64,000 nt of DNA. It comes from Gordonia liuliyuniae. Lineage in GTDB: Bacteria > Actinomycetota > Actinomycetes > Mycobacteriales > Mycobacteriaceae. Under the pieces are notes generated by a model. The model worked only from the letters and a program-made list of their open reading frames with translations. It was not told where the DNA came from and searched no databases. The position numbers and the translations under genes were made by a program. The stretch covers positions 372,001-436,000 of the forward strand of contig NZ_JAKKOT010000003.1 of assembly GCF_021739025.1 (NCBI RefSeq), in the 5' to 3' direction. This document shows, piece after piece, positions 25,664 through 32,759 of this stretch. The stretch's first letter is position 1. Every line of letters begins with the position of its first letter.

Positions 25664-26721
25664 ACCCGTCGATCGGTGAGCGGCTCGGGCGACCGCCCGC
25701 CGTGCGGATGCTCGTCCTGGGTGTCGTCGTGATCTACTTCGCCGCTCTTGGCGCGTACACCGTGCACAGTGGGATCGAGGTCGGGTTCGACACGGTGAGC
25801 TGGATCGGCATGAGTGCGGCGTTCGTGCTGTTCGTCGCTGCGGCGGTCCCGCTGAGCAGCACGATATTCGCGGAGCTCACCGACGCCCGGGCGCGGGCGA
25901 TCGCGCTCCTGACCGTCGGTGGCGTCGCCGCGACATGGGGATCGGCCGCGTACGCTCACGCACCCGGTCTCGCCGCCTACCAGCCGATGCTGGCCACGGC
26001 CACCGTGGTCGCGGTGATCCTCATGTTCGGAGGCCGCGTTGCCTTGGTGTGGGCGGCGATCTCCTCGAACATCACAATCGGGCTGATCCTCGGCCCGTTC
26101 ACCGAGTCGGCACGGTGGTTCAACGCGGTCCTGCCGCGTGCGAGCCTGACGATCCTGTTCGTCGGGACCTGCGGAGCCGTTCTACTCGGCCCGCAGATGG
26201 CGGAGATGCGGGCCCTCGGGCGCCGGCAGCGGGCCGACGACAAGGACGTGCAGGACCGCCGCCACGACGCCGCCGACCGCGAGGACCGGATTCGGCGGAT
26301 CGACGACCGCGTCCGACCGCTGTTGAGTCGTATCGCGGACGGGCACGAGGTGACCGACGACGACGTCATCGATGCGCGACTGATGGAAGCGAAGCTGCGC
26401 GACGGCATCCGCGGTCGTGCGTTGGACGTGCCACGGGTGCGTGCCTCGGTCTGGGATGCGCGACGTCGGGGTGTATCGGTGGCGGTCCTCGACGACGGTG
26501 GACTCGACGCCCTCGGCCCGGACCGTTCGGCCGCCGTGGTCGAGGCGGCGGCAGTGGTGCTCGAATCCGAGCTGGCGACGCTGACGAGCGGCGACGTCGT
26601 CGCCCGCATCGCGCCCGCGGGGCGGGATCCCGTCGCGACCGTCGTCGTCGTGTCCGGAGCGATCCGGCGACGGATCGAACTGGGGGCCGACGGCTTCGTC
26701 GTGCGGACGGTCGAAGCGTGA
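25660..26721 (+). CDS. Membrane partner protein of pair A kinase, unknown function
   Basis: 353 residues, with about five or six hydrophobic segments in 15-180, a charged linker (183-212), then a soluble C-terminal domain. It resembles the proteins at 27,917 and 33,977 in that domain. Shared features are DDRVRP (215-220), a Leu-x-Glu then LRD (241-248) followed by IRGR, Leu-Asp-Val-Pro, an Ala-Arg-x-Arg-Gly-Val element and LDD (277-279). There is no N-box or G1 box, so it is not an active ATPase kinase of the usual type. GTG 25,660 overlaps the kinase stop as GTGA, implying coupled synthesis and probably a complex. It may be a degenerate kinase or a sensor/adaptor subunit. Confidence 0.8.
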   Translation: MNPSIGERLGRPPAVRMLVLGVVVIYFAALGAYTVHSGIEVGFDTVSWIGMSAAFVLFVAAAVPLSSTIFAELTDARARAIALLTVGGVAATWGSAAYAHAPGLAAYQPMLATATVVAVILMFGGRVALVWAAISSNITIGLILGPFTESARWFNAVLPRASLTILFVGTCGAVLLGPQMAEMRALGRRQRADDKDVQDRRHDAADREDRIRRIDDRVRPLLSRIADGHEVTDDDVIDARLMEAKLRDGIRGRALDVPRVRASVWDARRRGVSVAVLDDGGLDALGPDRSAAVVEAAAVVLESELATLTSGDVVARIAPAGRDPVATVVVVSGAIRRRIELGADGFVVRTVEA

Positions 26722-27920
26722 ACGAGTCCCGGATGCGTCGTGCCGCGTCGCTCACGGTGGCCGTCTGCACGATCGTCGTCTCGTGCGTATCGGTGATCCC
26801 GATGCGCAAAGGCGCGCAACTGACGGCGTCCTGGTGGACACCGGTGTCGGTGGCTGCTGTGGTCGTCGCCGCAGTGCTCCTGTTCGCCGCAGTGCTCCTG
26901 TTCGCCGGAGCCCTCTGGGGCGGGACCTCCTCCGGTCGCGCCGAGCAGCGGATCGGCGTCGTGCGGGCCACGATCGTGCTCCTCGCCGCCGTCGACGTCG
27001 TCATGCTCATCCTCTGGTTCCCCGCGTGGTCGGGGGCCGTGTCGGACGTCGGGGGATCACCGCCGATCTGGATGGCGAACAACGTGGCGCTTCCGGCGTT
27101 GGCGTTGGCCACCGTCTTTCCCGTCTGGTGGTCGCTCGCCTACGCGCTCGGCGGCCTCGCGCTCCTCGCCGCGGTCCAACAGCGGATCGGTTTCGGGGGA
27201 CAGGGGTGGGACGCCTACCTCAATCAGGCGATGACGTTCGGCATGCTCGCAGTGTTCCTCACCATGCTCGGCACCGCGATGCACATGGCGCGCAACGTCG
27301 ATCGCAGCCGGGGCGCAGTGCTCGCCGAGACTGTCGAGACCGCGACCGCGGCGGCCCGCGGAGCCGAACGTCGGCGAATGGACGCCGTCGTCCGCGACCG
27401 CGTCATCGGAGTGCTGCGCGACATCACTCCCGGACGTCCCGACGGCCGCCGCCGAGCCGAGGCGAAGATCGCCATGGACGAGCTCGACGGGATCGTCGCG
27501 GACGCCCCGGCGCGGCATCGGACCAGCGTCGCGGACGCCGTCGTCCGACTCCGCGAATCAGCGATCGCATTCGGCGACGACGTGCTCGTGGCGGTCGACG
27601 CCGCCGACGATGCCGTCGACCTTCCCGACGACGTCGTGGACATCCTGGGCGACGCACTGAACGAAGCAGTCGGGAACGCCGTCGCCCACGCGGGTCCGAA
27701 CGCCTCGACGGCGGTCGTCGGACACATCGCCGCCGAGGGCATTCGGGTACGCATCGTCGACGACGGGTGCGGTTTCGACCTGGCCGCGATAGCCCCCGAC
27801 CGGTCCGGGATCGCCGTCGGGATCACCGGCAGACTGGCCGGACTATCCGGTGGCCGTTCGGACATCCGTACCTCGCCGAGCGACGGAACGATGGTCTCCC
27901 TCGAATGGGTGCGCTCATGA
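26718..27920 (+). CDS. Membrane sensor kinase-like protein lacking the phospho-acceptor His (pair B kinase)
   Basis: 400 residues, built like pair A: hydrophobic segments in about 10-190, a DHp-like helix, then HATPase_c. At the position where pairs A and C have VHD or IHD, this protein has VVRDRVIGVL, so Arg226 replaces the histidine. The ATPase domain keeps an N-box (EAVGNAVAHAG) and G1 (VDDGCGFDL), with a weaker G2 (SPSDGT). It may therefore bind ATP without autophosphorylating, or trans-phosphorylate a partner; both are inferences. GTG 26,718 overlaps the previous stop (GTGA) and its own stop overlaps the next ATG (ATGA). A tandem 18-bp duplication lies in the second hydrophobic segment. 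Confidence 0.82.
   Translation: MNESRMRRAASLTVAVCTIVVSCVSVIPMRKGAQLTASWWTPVSVAAVVVAAVLLFAAVLLFAGALWGGTSSGRAEQRIGVVRATIVLLAAVDVVMLILWFPAWSGAVSDVGGSPPIWMANNVALPALALATVFPVWWSLAYALGGLALLAAVQQRIGFGGQGWDAYLNQAMTFGMLAVFLTMLGTAMHMARNVDRSRGAVLAETVETATAAARGAERRRMDAVVRDRVIGVLRDITPGRPDGRRRAEAKIAMDELDGIVADAPARHRTSVADAVVRLRESAIAFGDDVLVAVDAADDAVDLPDDVVDILGDALNEAVGNAVAHAGPNASTAVVGHIAAEGIRVRIVDDGCGFDLAAIAPDRSGIAVGITGRLAGLSGGRSDIRTSPSDGTMVSLEWVRS
26868..26903 (+). repeat. Tandem 18-bp duplication in a membrane segment
   Basis: GCCGCAGTGCTCCTGTTC occurs twice head to tail (26,868-26,885 and 26,886-26,903), encoding a doubled AAVLLF within a predicted transmembrane helix of the pair B kinase. The copies are identical, so the duplication is probably recent. 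It stays in frame. Confidence 0.9.
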
Positions 27921-29068
27921 CTGCCCGCCGCGGGACAGCGAAGATCGGGACGGGACAGATCGGGACAGCGAAGATCGGGACGGGGCAGATCGGGAAGGGG
28001 CAGATCGGGTCTGGGCAGATGACGACGGATGTGGGCATGCCGGTGATGCTCGGCCTGCGGACCCGGCGGCTGCACGTGGCGGTGACCGGACTGCTCGTGG
28101 TCTATGTCGCGGTGCGCGCCACCGCGTTCGGCGACGCGAGGACACCGGCGCAGTGGGTGCTGGAGGCGGTCGCCGTGCTCGGACTGTCGGTGGCCGCGCA
28201 CCGCGTCCTCCTCGGCGACGAGGACCCGCTGCCGTCGCGCAGCACGCTCGCTGTCGCCGTCGTCGGAGTCGCGTCCGTCGCCGCGGCGTGGTGGGCCACC
28301 CCGCTCGCCGCGGGCGTCTGGGTGCAGGCGGGCGCTCCGCTCGTCGTGTTCGCCGTCGTCGCGGGACTGTTGACGTTGCGCGGGCGTGCCGCCGCCGCGT
28401 GGACGGTGTGCGGCGCGGCTCTGGCGATCGCCGTGATCTGGTCGATGCAGCGCGGTGGCACCGCGGTCGCAGGCGGCCAGCTCACCGTGCGCATGGTGAT
28501 GGCGTTGCTGCCCGCCACGCTGATGGCGTCGCTGGTGCGGCCGATGCTCCGGTTGACCGGTGCGTTGGAGGAGCGCCGAGTCCAGGCGGCTCGGTCGGCT
28601 GCCGTGACCGTTGCGACGGCGGCCGAACGCGCTCAACGACTCCGGCGTTTCGATGACGAAGTCCGCCCCTACCTGCAGCGAGTGGCCGACGGTGCGGAGT
28701 TCGACGAGGCGGCTGCGATGCGCGCGAGCCTGGTGGAGCACAACCTGCGGGACGCGGTGCGCGGCCGCGGGTGGTGGTCGGCGCAGACGAAGACGTCGTT
28801 GGCGGCGGCGCGCGGTGCGGGCGTCGCGGTGCGGGTCCTCGATGACAGTCGGACGGAGTTGTCCGCCGACGACGCCACGGTGCTGCACACCGAACTCGCC
28901 GCGACATTGGCCGCGGCGAGTTCGGGAGTGGTGACCGCTCGGATCCTGCCGAGCGGCCGCGAGGACGTCGCGGTGATCACCGTGGTGACCGCGGACGGAA
29001 TCATCCGTCGGGTCGCCGGGCGTCGCAGTGGCGTCCTCGTCTGGCGTTCTGGAGGGTCGGTCGACTGA
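27917..29068 (+). CDS. Membrane partner protein of pair B kinase, with N-terminal pentapeptide repeats
   Basis: 383 residues. Residues 6-35 are six pentapeptides of the type G-T-A-K-I / G-T-G-Q-I. Hydrophobic segments follow in about 52-210, then the partner-family C-terminal domain: FDDEVRP (245-251), Leu-x-Glu and LRD (272-279), VRGRG, Ala-Arg-Gly-Ala-Gly-Val and LDD (308-310). No kinase ATPase motifs are present. ATG 27,917 overlaps the kinase stop (ATGA), matching the coupling in the other pairs. An in-frame ATG at 28,019 sits after the repeats and would give a repeat-free protein, so the true start deserves care. Function is unknown; a complex with the preceding kinase is likely. Confidence 0.78.
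   Translation: MTARRGTAKIGTGQIGTAKIGTGQIGKGQIGSGQMTTDVGMPVMLGLRTRRLHVAVTGLLVVYVAVRATAFGDARTPAQWVLEAVAVLGLSVAAHRVLLGDEDPLPSRSTLAVAVVGVASVAAAWWATPLAAGVWVQAGAPLVVFAVVAGLLTLRGRAAAAWTVCGAALAIAVIWSMQRGGTAVAGGQLTVRMVMALLPATLMASLVRPMLRLTGALEERRVQAARSAAVTVATAAERAQRLRRFDDEVRPYLQRVADGAEFDEAAAMRASLVEHNLRDAVRGRGWWSAQTKTSLAAARGAGVAVRVLDDSRTELSADDATVLHTELAATLAAASSGVVTARILPSGREDVAVITVVTADGIIRRVAGRRSGVLVWRSGGSVD
27931..28020 (+). repeat. Six tandem 15-bp units at the start of the partner B gene
   Basis: Six consecutive 15-bp units fill exactly 90 bases. Units 1 and 3 are CGGGACAGCGAAGAT; units 2, 4, 5 and 6 resemble CGGGACGGGGCAGAT with small changes. They encode alternating basic and polar pentapeptides in the cytoplasmic N-terminus of the membrane protein. 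The unit size keeps the frame, so copy number can vary without breaking the gene. Confidence 0.95.
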
Positions 29069-29084
29069 CCGGCCAGCGCTTCTA

Positions 29085-29100
29085 AGTGCCGAGTGGCACT
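29085..29100. terminator. Small hairpin between converging genes
   Basis: AGTGCC-GAGT-GGCACT forms a 6-bp stem in the 30-base gap between the partner B gene and the converging lipoprotein gene. It overlaps the latter's stop codon by two bases. It could serve as a weak bidirectional terminator. Confidence 0.4.
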
Positions 29101-29608
29101 AGCGGCCGTGACCGGACATCTGTGAGGCGAGGTCCTGCACAGCAGTCGCCGACAGCTTCCATGTGCCGTCGACGTTCACGTACGCGAAGTCCATGTCGAC
29201 CGGGGCTGGCGCGTGCGGCGACTTCACCGCAACGGTGGCGGTGGCCTTGTCGCCGTCGACCTTCACCGACTTCACGGTGTAGATGTCCGGCGTGTAACCG
29301 GCCTTCGACGAACCCTTGGCGTAGCCGACGAGAGCGGCCTTCACGCCGGGGTTCGTGATCTCGACGATCGCGTCCAAGTCCGCTTCGGGGGTCGCCGGGT
29401 CGACAGCGGTGCGCAGAATGGTCTGGGCCTGCGCGTTGTCGAGTTCAGCGGACTGTCCGGCGGACTGCTCGGCCGACGTCGACGACATCGCGGTCGAGTC
29501 TGCTGCGGTGTCGTCGTCTGACGAGCAACCAGTCAATGCGATGGCGGCGCCTGCGGCGAGAGCGACGACGCCGACGAGCGGGCGACGCCAAGCGGGAGAG
29601 ACGGTCAT
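29099..29608 (-). CDS. MTB12-like secreted lipoprotein
   Basis: 169 residues. The N-terminus is a lipoprotein signal: basic MTVSPAWRRP, a hydrophobic stretch, then lipobox LTGC with the lipidated Cys at about residue 28. An Asp/Ser/Thr/Ala-rich linker leads to a domain (about 55-165) whose pattern matches the low-molecular-weight antigen MTB12/CFP-2 family. That pattern is a helix of AQTILRTAVD type, then a VKSVKVDGDKATATVAV strand pair, FAYVNVDGTWKLS, and a closing helix. It would be anchored on the outer face of the membrane. The ATG has GAGGAAAGGA just upstream. The family's function is not established, and the assignment is by pattern, not search. Confidence 0.75.
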   Translation of the reverse strand: MTVSPAWRRPLVGVVALAAGAAIALTGCSSDDDTAADSTAMSSTSAEQSAGQSAELDNAQAQTILRTAVDPATPEADLDAIVEITNPGVKAALVGYAKGSSKAGYTPDIYTVKSVKVDGDKATATVAVKSPHAPAPVDMDFAYVNVDGTWKLSATAVQDLASQMSGHGR

Positions 29609-29706
29609 GAGATTCCTTTCCTCGTGTGAGGTAAACCTAACATGACGGTCTTCTGGCGGAAGGTTCGCAGGTCGCTAACTATGCGAGTCCATTCGTCTTG
29701 AATACT

Positions 29707-29726
29707 TTCCCATATGGGAATATATT
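29707..29726 (+). promoter_or_regulatory. Promoter and palindromic operator of the ArsR-AHSA1 operon
   Basis: TTCCCATATGGGAA (29,707-29,720) is a perfect 14-bp palindrome directly followed by TATATT (29,721-29,726), a good -10 element. The ArsR ATG begins 6 bases after the -10 and lacks a Shine-Dalgarno sequence, so the mRNA is probably leaderless. Binding of the ArsR protein here would block polymerase; autoregulation is inferred from position. Confidence 0.65.
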
Positions 29727-29732
29727 GTTGGC

Positions 29733-30119
29733 ATGGCTCGAGCAGCGACGACGTCCGACGTCTTCAACGCGATCGCCGAAGTGCGGCGTCGGGACATTCT
29801 GATGCTGCTTCGGGGCGGGGAGCGTCCGGCGACCGCGGTCGCCGAGGAACTGGGGCTCACCCAACCCGGAGTGTCCAAGCATCTGCGGGTGCTCCGTGAA
29901 GTCGGCCTCGTTCGGGACCGTAGGGACGGCAAGCAGCGTCTCTACTCGCTCGATGCGCACGGGCTGCGATCAGTCCACGAGTGGGCCGGTGGATTCGAGC
30001 AGTTCTGGAACGAGAGCTTCGACCGGCTGGACGACTACGTGCAAGAACTCAAAGAGGAAGCACGAACTCGAGAAGGCAGCAACAACCCCAACAAGAAGGC
30101 AGGGCAAGTCGATGAGTGA
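29733..30119 (+). CDS. ArsR-family transcriptional regulator
   Basis: 128 residues with a winged helix-turn-helix across about 8-85. The recognition region reads AVAEELGLTQPGVSKHLRVL, followed by the wing GLVRDRRDGKQRLYSLD. No metal-binding Cys motif (ELCVCDL type) is present, so this is unlikely to be a metal sensor. It belongs to the ArsR subgroup that sits in an operon with an AHSA1/SRPBCC protein. The C-terminal 30 residues are charged and helical. Its last 8 bases overlap the next gene. A perfect palindrome over its own promoter suggests autorepression. Confidence 0.9.
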   Translation: MARAATTSDVFNAIAEVRRRDILMLLRGGERPATAVAEELGLTQPGVSKHLRVLREVGLVRDRRDGKQRLYSLDAHGLRSVHEWAGGFEQFWNESFDRLDDYVQELKEEARTREGSNNPNKKAGQVDE

Positions 30120-30612
30120 GACCGAAACCGGTGCGGCACTGTCCGCAGGCGGCCGCGAGATCGTGATCTCCCGGGTGATCGATGCACCGCGAGAGCTGGT
30201 GTTCGAAGCGTTCACGCAGGTGCGTCACCTGTCGCGATGGTGGGGGCCGCACGGGTTCACGACGACTACGCGGGCGTTCGAATTCCGGGCAGGCGGAGTG
30301 TGGGAGTTCGTGATGCACGGACCTGACGGGACCGACTACCCCGAATGGATCACGTGGACGGAGATCGACTCGCCGGAGCGGATCGCCATGCTGCACGGCG
30401 AATACAGCGACGACCCGAACACGTTCGAGTCGGTGTTGACCTTCGAACCGATCGGGCAGACGACTCGGGTCGAGATGCGGACGGTGTTCGCCACCGAGGA
30501 GCTTCGCGACGAGGCGGTGCGCAAGCACGGTGCGATCGAGGGCGGCCGCCAGACGCTCGCCGGCCTCGCCGCCTACGTGGCCGAACTCGCCCGCGACGCA
30601 CAGGCGCGCTGA
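30112..30612 (+). CDS. SRPBCC/AHSA1-family protein
   Basis: 166 residues with an activator-of-Hsp90-homologue-1 type START-like fold. The first strand is EIVISRVIDAPRELVFEAFT, followed by the family signature HLSRWWGPHGFT and FRAGGVWEFVMHGPDG, and a long C-terminal helix. Such proteins form a hydrophobic ligand pocket; the ligand is unknown. ATG 30,112 overlaps the end of the ArsR gene by 8 bases, so the two are co-translated and the ArsR protein is its probable regulator. Confidence 0.9.
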   Translation: MSETETGAALSAGGREIVISRVIDAPRELVFEAFTQVRHLSRWWGPHGFTTTTRAFEFRAGGVWEFVMHGPDGTDYPEWITWTEIDSPERIAMLHGEYSDDPNTFESVLTFEPIGQTTRVEMRTVFATEELRDEAVRKHGAIEGGRQTLAGLAAYVAELARDAQAR

Positions 30613-30640
30613 CGGCCAGGCGCGCCGTGGACTCCGGTGG

Positions 30641-31390
30641 TCAGCCGATGTCGACGGCGTCCTCGAACACCATCGACAGGTTCTCGACCGAACTCGTCAT
30701 CAGGGCGTGCCGGGACAACTGGAGTCGACGCAGTTCGTCAGCCATCGGATGGTCACCGAGACGCAGCGTCGCTCCGCCGATTCGAGTGCGAGTGCCCGTC
30801 GTCGACGTCAACCGCCAGGGGGTGCGCCGGGTCACCGCGTCCAACTGCGCATACGACTGAAGCACCGCTTCGGACGTACTGTCCGGGACGCCGATTCCGC
30901 GTCGGACCGCCAGATCGACGATGAGCTTGCCGTCCTGACTCACCCGACCGGTCTTCGTCGCCGAGTCGTGGTCGACGTCGAAGTCGGCGAGCACCTTGGG
31001 GAAACCCCAGATCCCGCGCCCGGCGGCCAGGGTGAACTCGCCGTCGACCGGGAGTTCGTGGATGAGTGCGTGTGCGTCGCCCTTCACCAACGACCCGAGC
31101 GCGCGCAGCGGCGACGGCGCGGCACGGTCGGGATCCTGCACGAGGAAGCAGACGCCGAACTCGTTGTACGGACCGAGATCGCCGTCGACGTAATCGACGA
31201 ACACGAGCATGCACATCGCGCGGCCGGGACGGACCCGCAACGGCGCCAGTTCGACGTCGCCCCGCGAGGCGATGGCGGACCGGACTGCGGACTCGGACGC
31301 GGTGAACCCGGCGACGAAGCAGCGGGCGGAACGGATATGGACGGGCATCGACACTCGCGTGCCGAGAACCTGGTGGCTCGAATCGGGCAT
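30641..31390 (-). CDS. Acetoacetate decarboxylase-family protein
   Basis: 249 residues of the ADC (PF06314-type) fold. The likely Schiff-base lysine is in GIWGFPKVLADFDVDHD (about 130-146), as in family members where a Lys follows a Gly/Trp-Phe-Pro turn. Substrate and product are not evident; many actinobacterial members are not true acetoacetate decarboxylases. It is transcribed away from the response regulator gene, with 137 bases between them, and converges on the AHSA1 gene. Confidence 0.8.
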   Translation of the reverse strand: MPDSSHQVLGTRVSMPVHIRSARCFVAGFTASESAVRSAIASRGDVELAPLRVRPGRAMCMLVFVDYVDGDLGPYNEFGVCFLVQDPDRAAPSPLRALGSLVKGDAHALIHELPVDGEFTLAAGRGIWGFPKVLADFDVDHDSATKTGRVSQDGKLIVDLAVRRGIGVPDSTSEAVLQSYAQLDAVTRRTPWRLTSTTGTRTRIGGATLRLGDHPMADELRRLQLSRHALMTSSVENLSMVFEDAVDIG

Positions 31391-31527
31391 GTCGTCGACG
31401 CTAGGCGAGCCCGGCGGGCTTCGTGGCCGATTCGATGAGGCGAGAATTGTCCGAGGTATCTACTACGTTGGGTAGAGGATTCCGATGAAGTGGTCGGAGC
31501 AGGGGCGAACAGCAGAAGGACGTCGTG

Positions 31528-32193
31528 ATGACGGAATCGCAAACGGCAGTACGGGTGGGGATGGTCGACGACCATCCGTCACCGGTGTGGGGGATCGACC
31601 GGATTCTGGAACCTCAAGCCGACCTTGATTTCGTCTGTGCGGCAGCCACCGTGACCGAACTCCTCACGACCGCCGCCGATCTCGATGTCGTCATCCTCGA
31701 TCTCCGACTCAACGACGGAACCACTCCGCGCGAGAACGTGGAGCGGCTCACCGAGCGGGGGATAGGCACCGTCGTCTACACCTCCGGCGAGCATCCGGAC
31801 CTGTTGCGGTCCGCGGCGCGCGCGGGCACTCTCGGCGTCGTGCTGAAATCCGCCTCGGAGGACGAGATCCTGGACGCGGTCCGTGCCGCGGCGGCGGGCG
31901 AAGGCGTCATCACGACCGAGTGGGCCGCGGCCGTGGACGGCGACCCCAATCTCGACGCTGTCGACCTGAGTCCGCAACTGCAACGGGTGCTCACTCTCTA
32001 TGCGTCCGGGGGCACGTCGACGAGCGTGGGTCGGGAGCTCGGCGTCGCTCCCGACACCGTGAACGAATACCTCAAACGCATCCGGCAGAAGTACGCCGAC
32101 GCCGGGCGGCCGACCCACACCAAACTCGACCTGTTCAAGCGCGCAGTCGAGGACGGGTGGTTGCCGATGCCGCACCGCGCGCGAGGCGAGTGA
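31528..32193 (+). CDS. NarL/LuxR-type response regulator
   Basis: 221 residues: receiver domain about 8-125, LuxR-type helix-turn-helix about 148-215. The receiver has the acidic pair Asp14-Asp15, phospho-acceptor Asp58 (VILDLRL), Thr85 (VVYTSG) and Lys107 (GVVLKSAS), so it looks fully functional. The output domain reads SPQLQRVLTLYASGGTSTSV, then GRELGVAPDTVNEYLKRIRQ, and an extra helix with TKLDLFKRAVEDGW. ATG 31,528 was chosen because AGAAGGA lies 7 bases upstream; a GTG sits one codon earlier. It is the only receiver-bearing regulator in the window and the probable target of one or more of the three kinases. Confidence 0.92.
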   Translation: MTESQTAVRVGMVDDHPSPVWGIDRILEPQADLDFVCAAATVTELLTTAADLDVVILDLRLNDGTTPRENVERLTERGIGTVVYTSGEHPDLLRSAARAGTLGVVLKSASEDEILDAVRAAAAGEGVITTEWAAAVDGDPNLDAVDLSPQLQRVLTLYASGGTSTSVGRELGVAPDTVNEYLKRIRQKYADAGRPTHTKLDLFKRAVEDGWLPMPHRARGE

Positions 32194-32344
32194 CCCCAGT
32201 CCCGGTGTTCAGATAACCGGTGTCACCAGCTCTGGGTCTACCGCGGGATGTCGTGTGTTCGTACGGTTGTATTTGAGCCTGACGTGATGAATGCCGCACG
32301 TAGGTGTTTCACCCCGTTGGTCGGTTTCTCACAGGAGGACTCCC

Positions 32345-32728
32345 ATGACCGCTGCTCCCATGACCGCTGCCCCCAAGCCCCTTACTCAGGTCGAGCCGAT
32401 GAGCGCACCGAGTCAGACGCCGGTCGTCTCCCTCAGCAGCCCCGCCCAGCACAGACCCGCGGGCGTGCCACCGTTCTTCGCCACGGGCGACCCCACGCTG
32501 GTTCGGCCCGCGTTGTCCTCGCGCGAAGTCGAGGTGCTGCTCGCGTGGCTGGCCTCCGAGTCGAAAGAGGATGCGGCGGCGCGTCTGTTCATCTCGGCGT
32601 CGACGGTCAGTACGCACATCTCGCGGATCCGCGCGAAGTACGGCGCCGTCAGACGGTCCGCGCCGACCAAAGCGCACCTGCTGGCACGTGCCCTGCAAGA
32701 CGGATACACCACGCTCGACGTCTGGTGA
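32345..32728 (+). CDS. LuxR-type regulator without a receiver domain
   Basis: 127 residues. A Pro/Ala/Thr-rich, probably flexible N-terminus (1-58) precedes a LuxR-type helix-turn-helix (about 60-125): ALSSREVEVLLAWLASESKE, DAAARLFISASTVSTHISRI, then RAKYG and TKAHLLARALQDGY. The last helix matches that of the response regulator at 31,528 (Lys-Tyr, Arg, Thr-Lys, Arg-Ala, Asp-Gly spacing), so both are of the same output family. There is no phosphorylatable receiver. ATG 32,345 has AGGAGG 6 bases upstream. The third kinase gene starts 31 bases later, so they are likely co-transcribed. Confidence 0.85.
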   Translation: MTAAPMTAAPKPLTQVEPMSAPSQTPVVSLSSPAQHRPAGVPPFFATGDPTLVRPALSSREVEVLLAWLASESKEDAAARLFISASTVSTHISRIRAKYGAVRRSAPTKAHLLARALQDGYTTLDVW

Positions 32729-32759
32729 CCGGTCCGGCGACCACCAGCTGAGGCGCCGC

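Noticed and set aside
27931-28020. Short regular repeats as a CRISPR array
   Set aside because: The units are contiguous with no spacers, are in frame, and encode pentapeptides of a membrane protein.
29619-29642. TTAGGTTTACCTCA before the lipoprotein as an iron-regulator (IdeR) box
   Set aside because: The half-sites AGGT and ACCT are separated by only two bases, whereas IdeR boxes need about seven; the similarity is superficial.
30530-31438. A 302-codon plus-strand frame
   Set aside because: It lies opposite the acetoacetate-decarboxylase-like gene, whose protein has a convincing GFPK motif; the plus frame has none.
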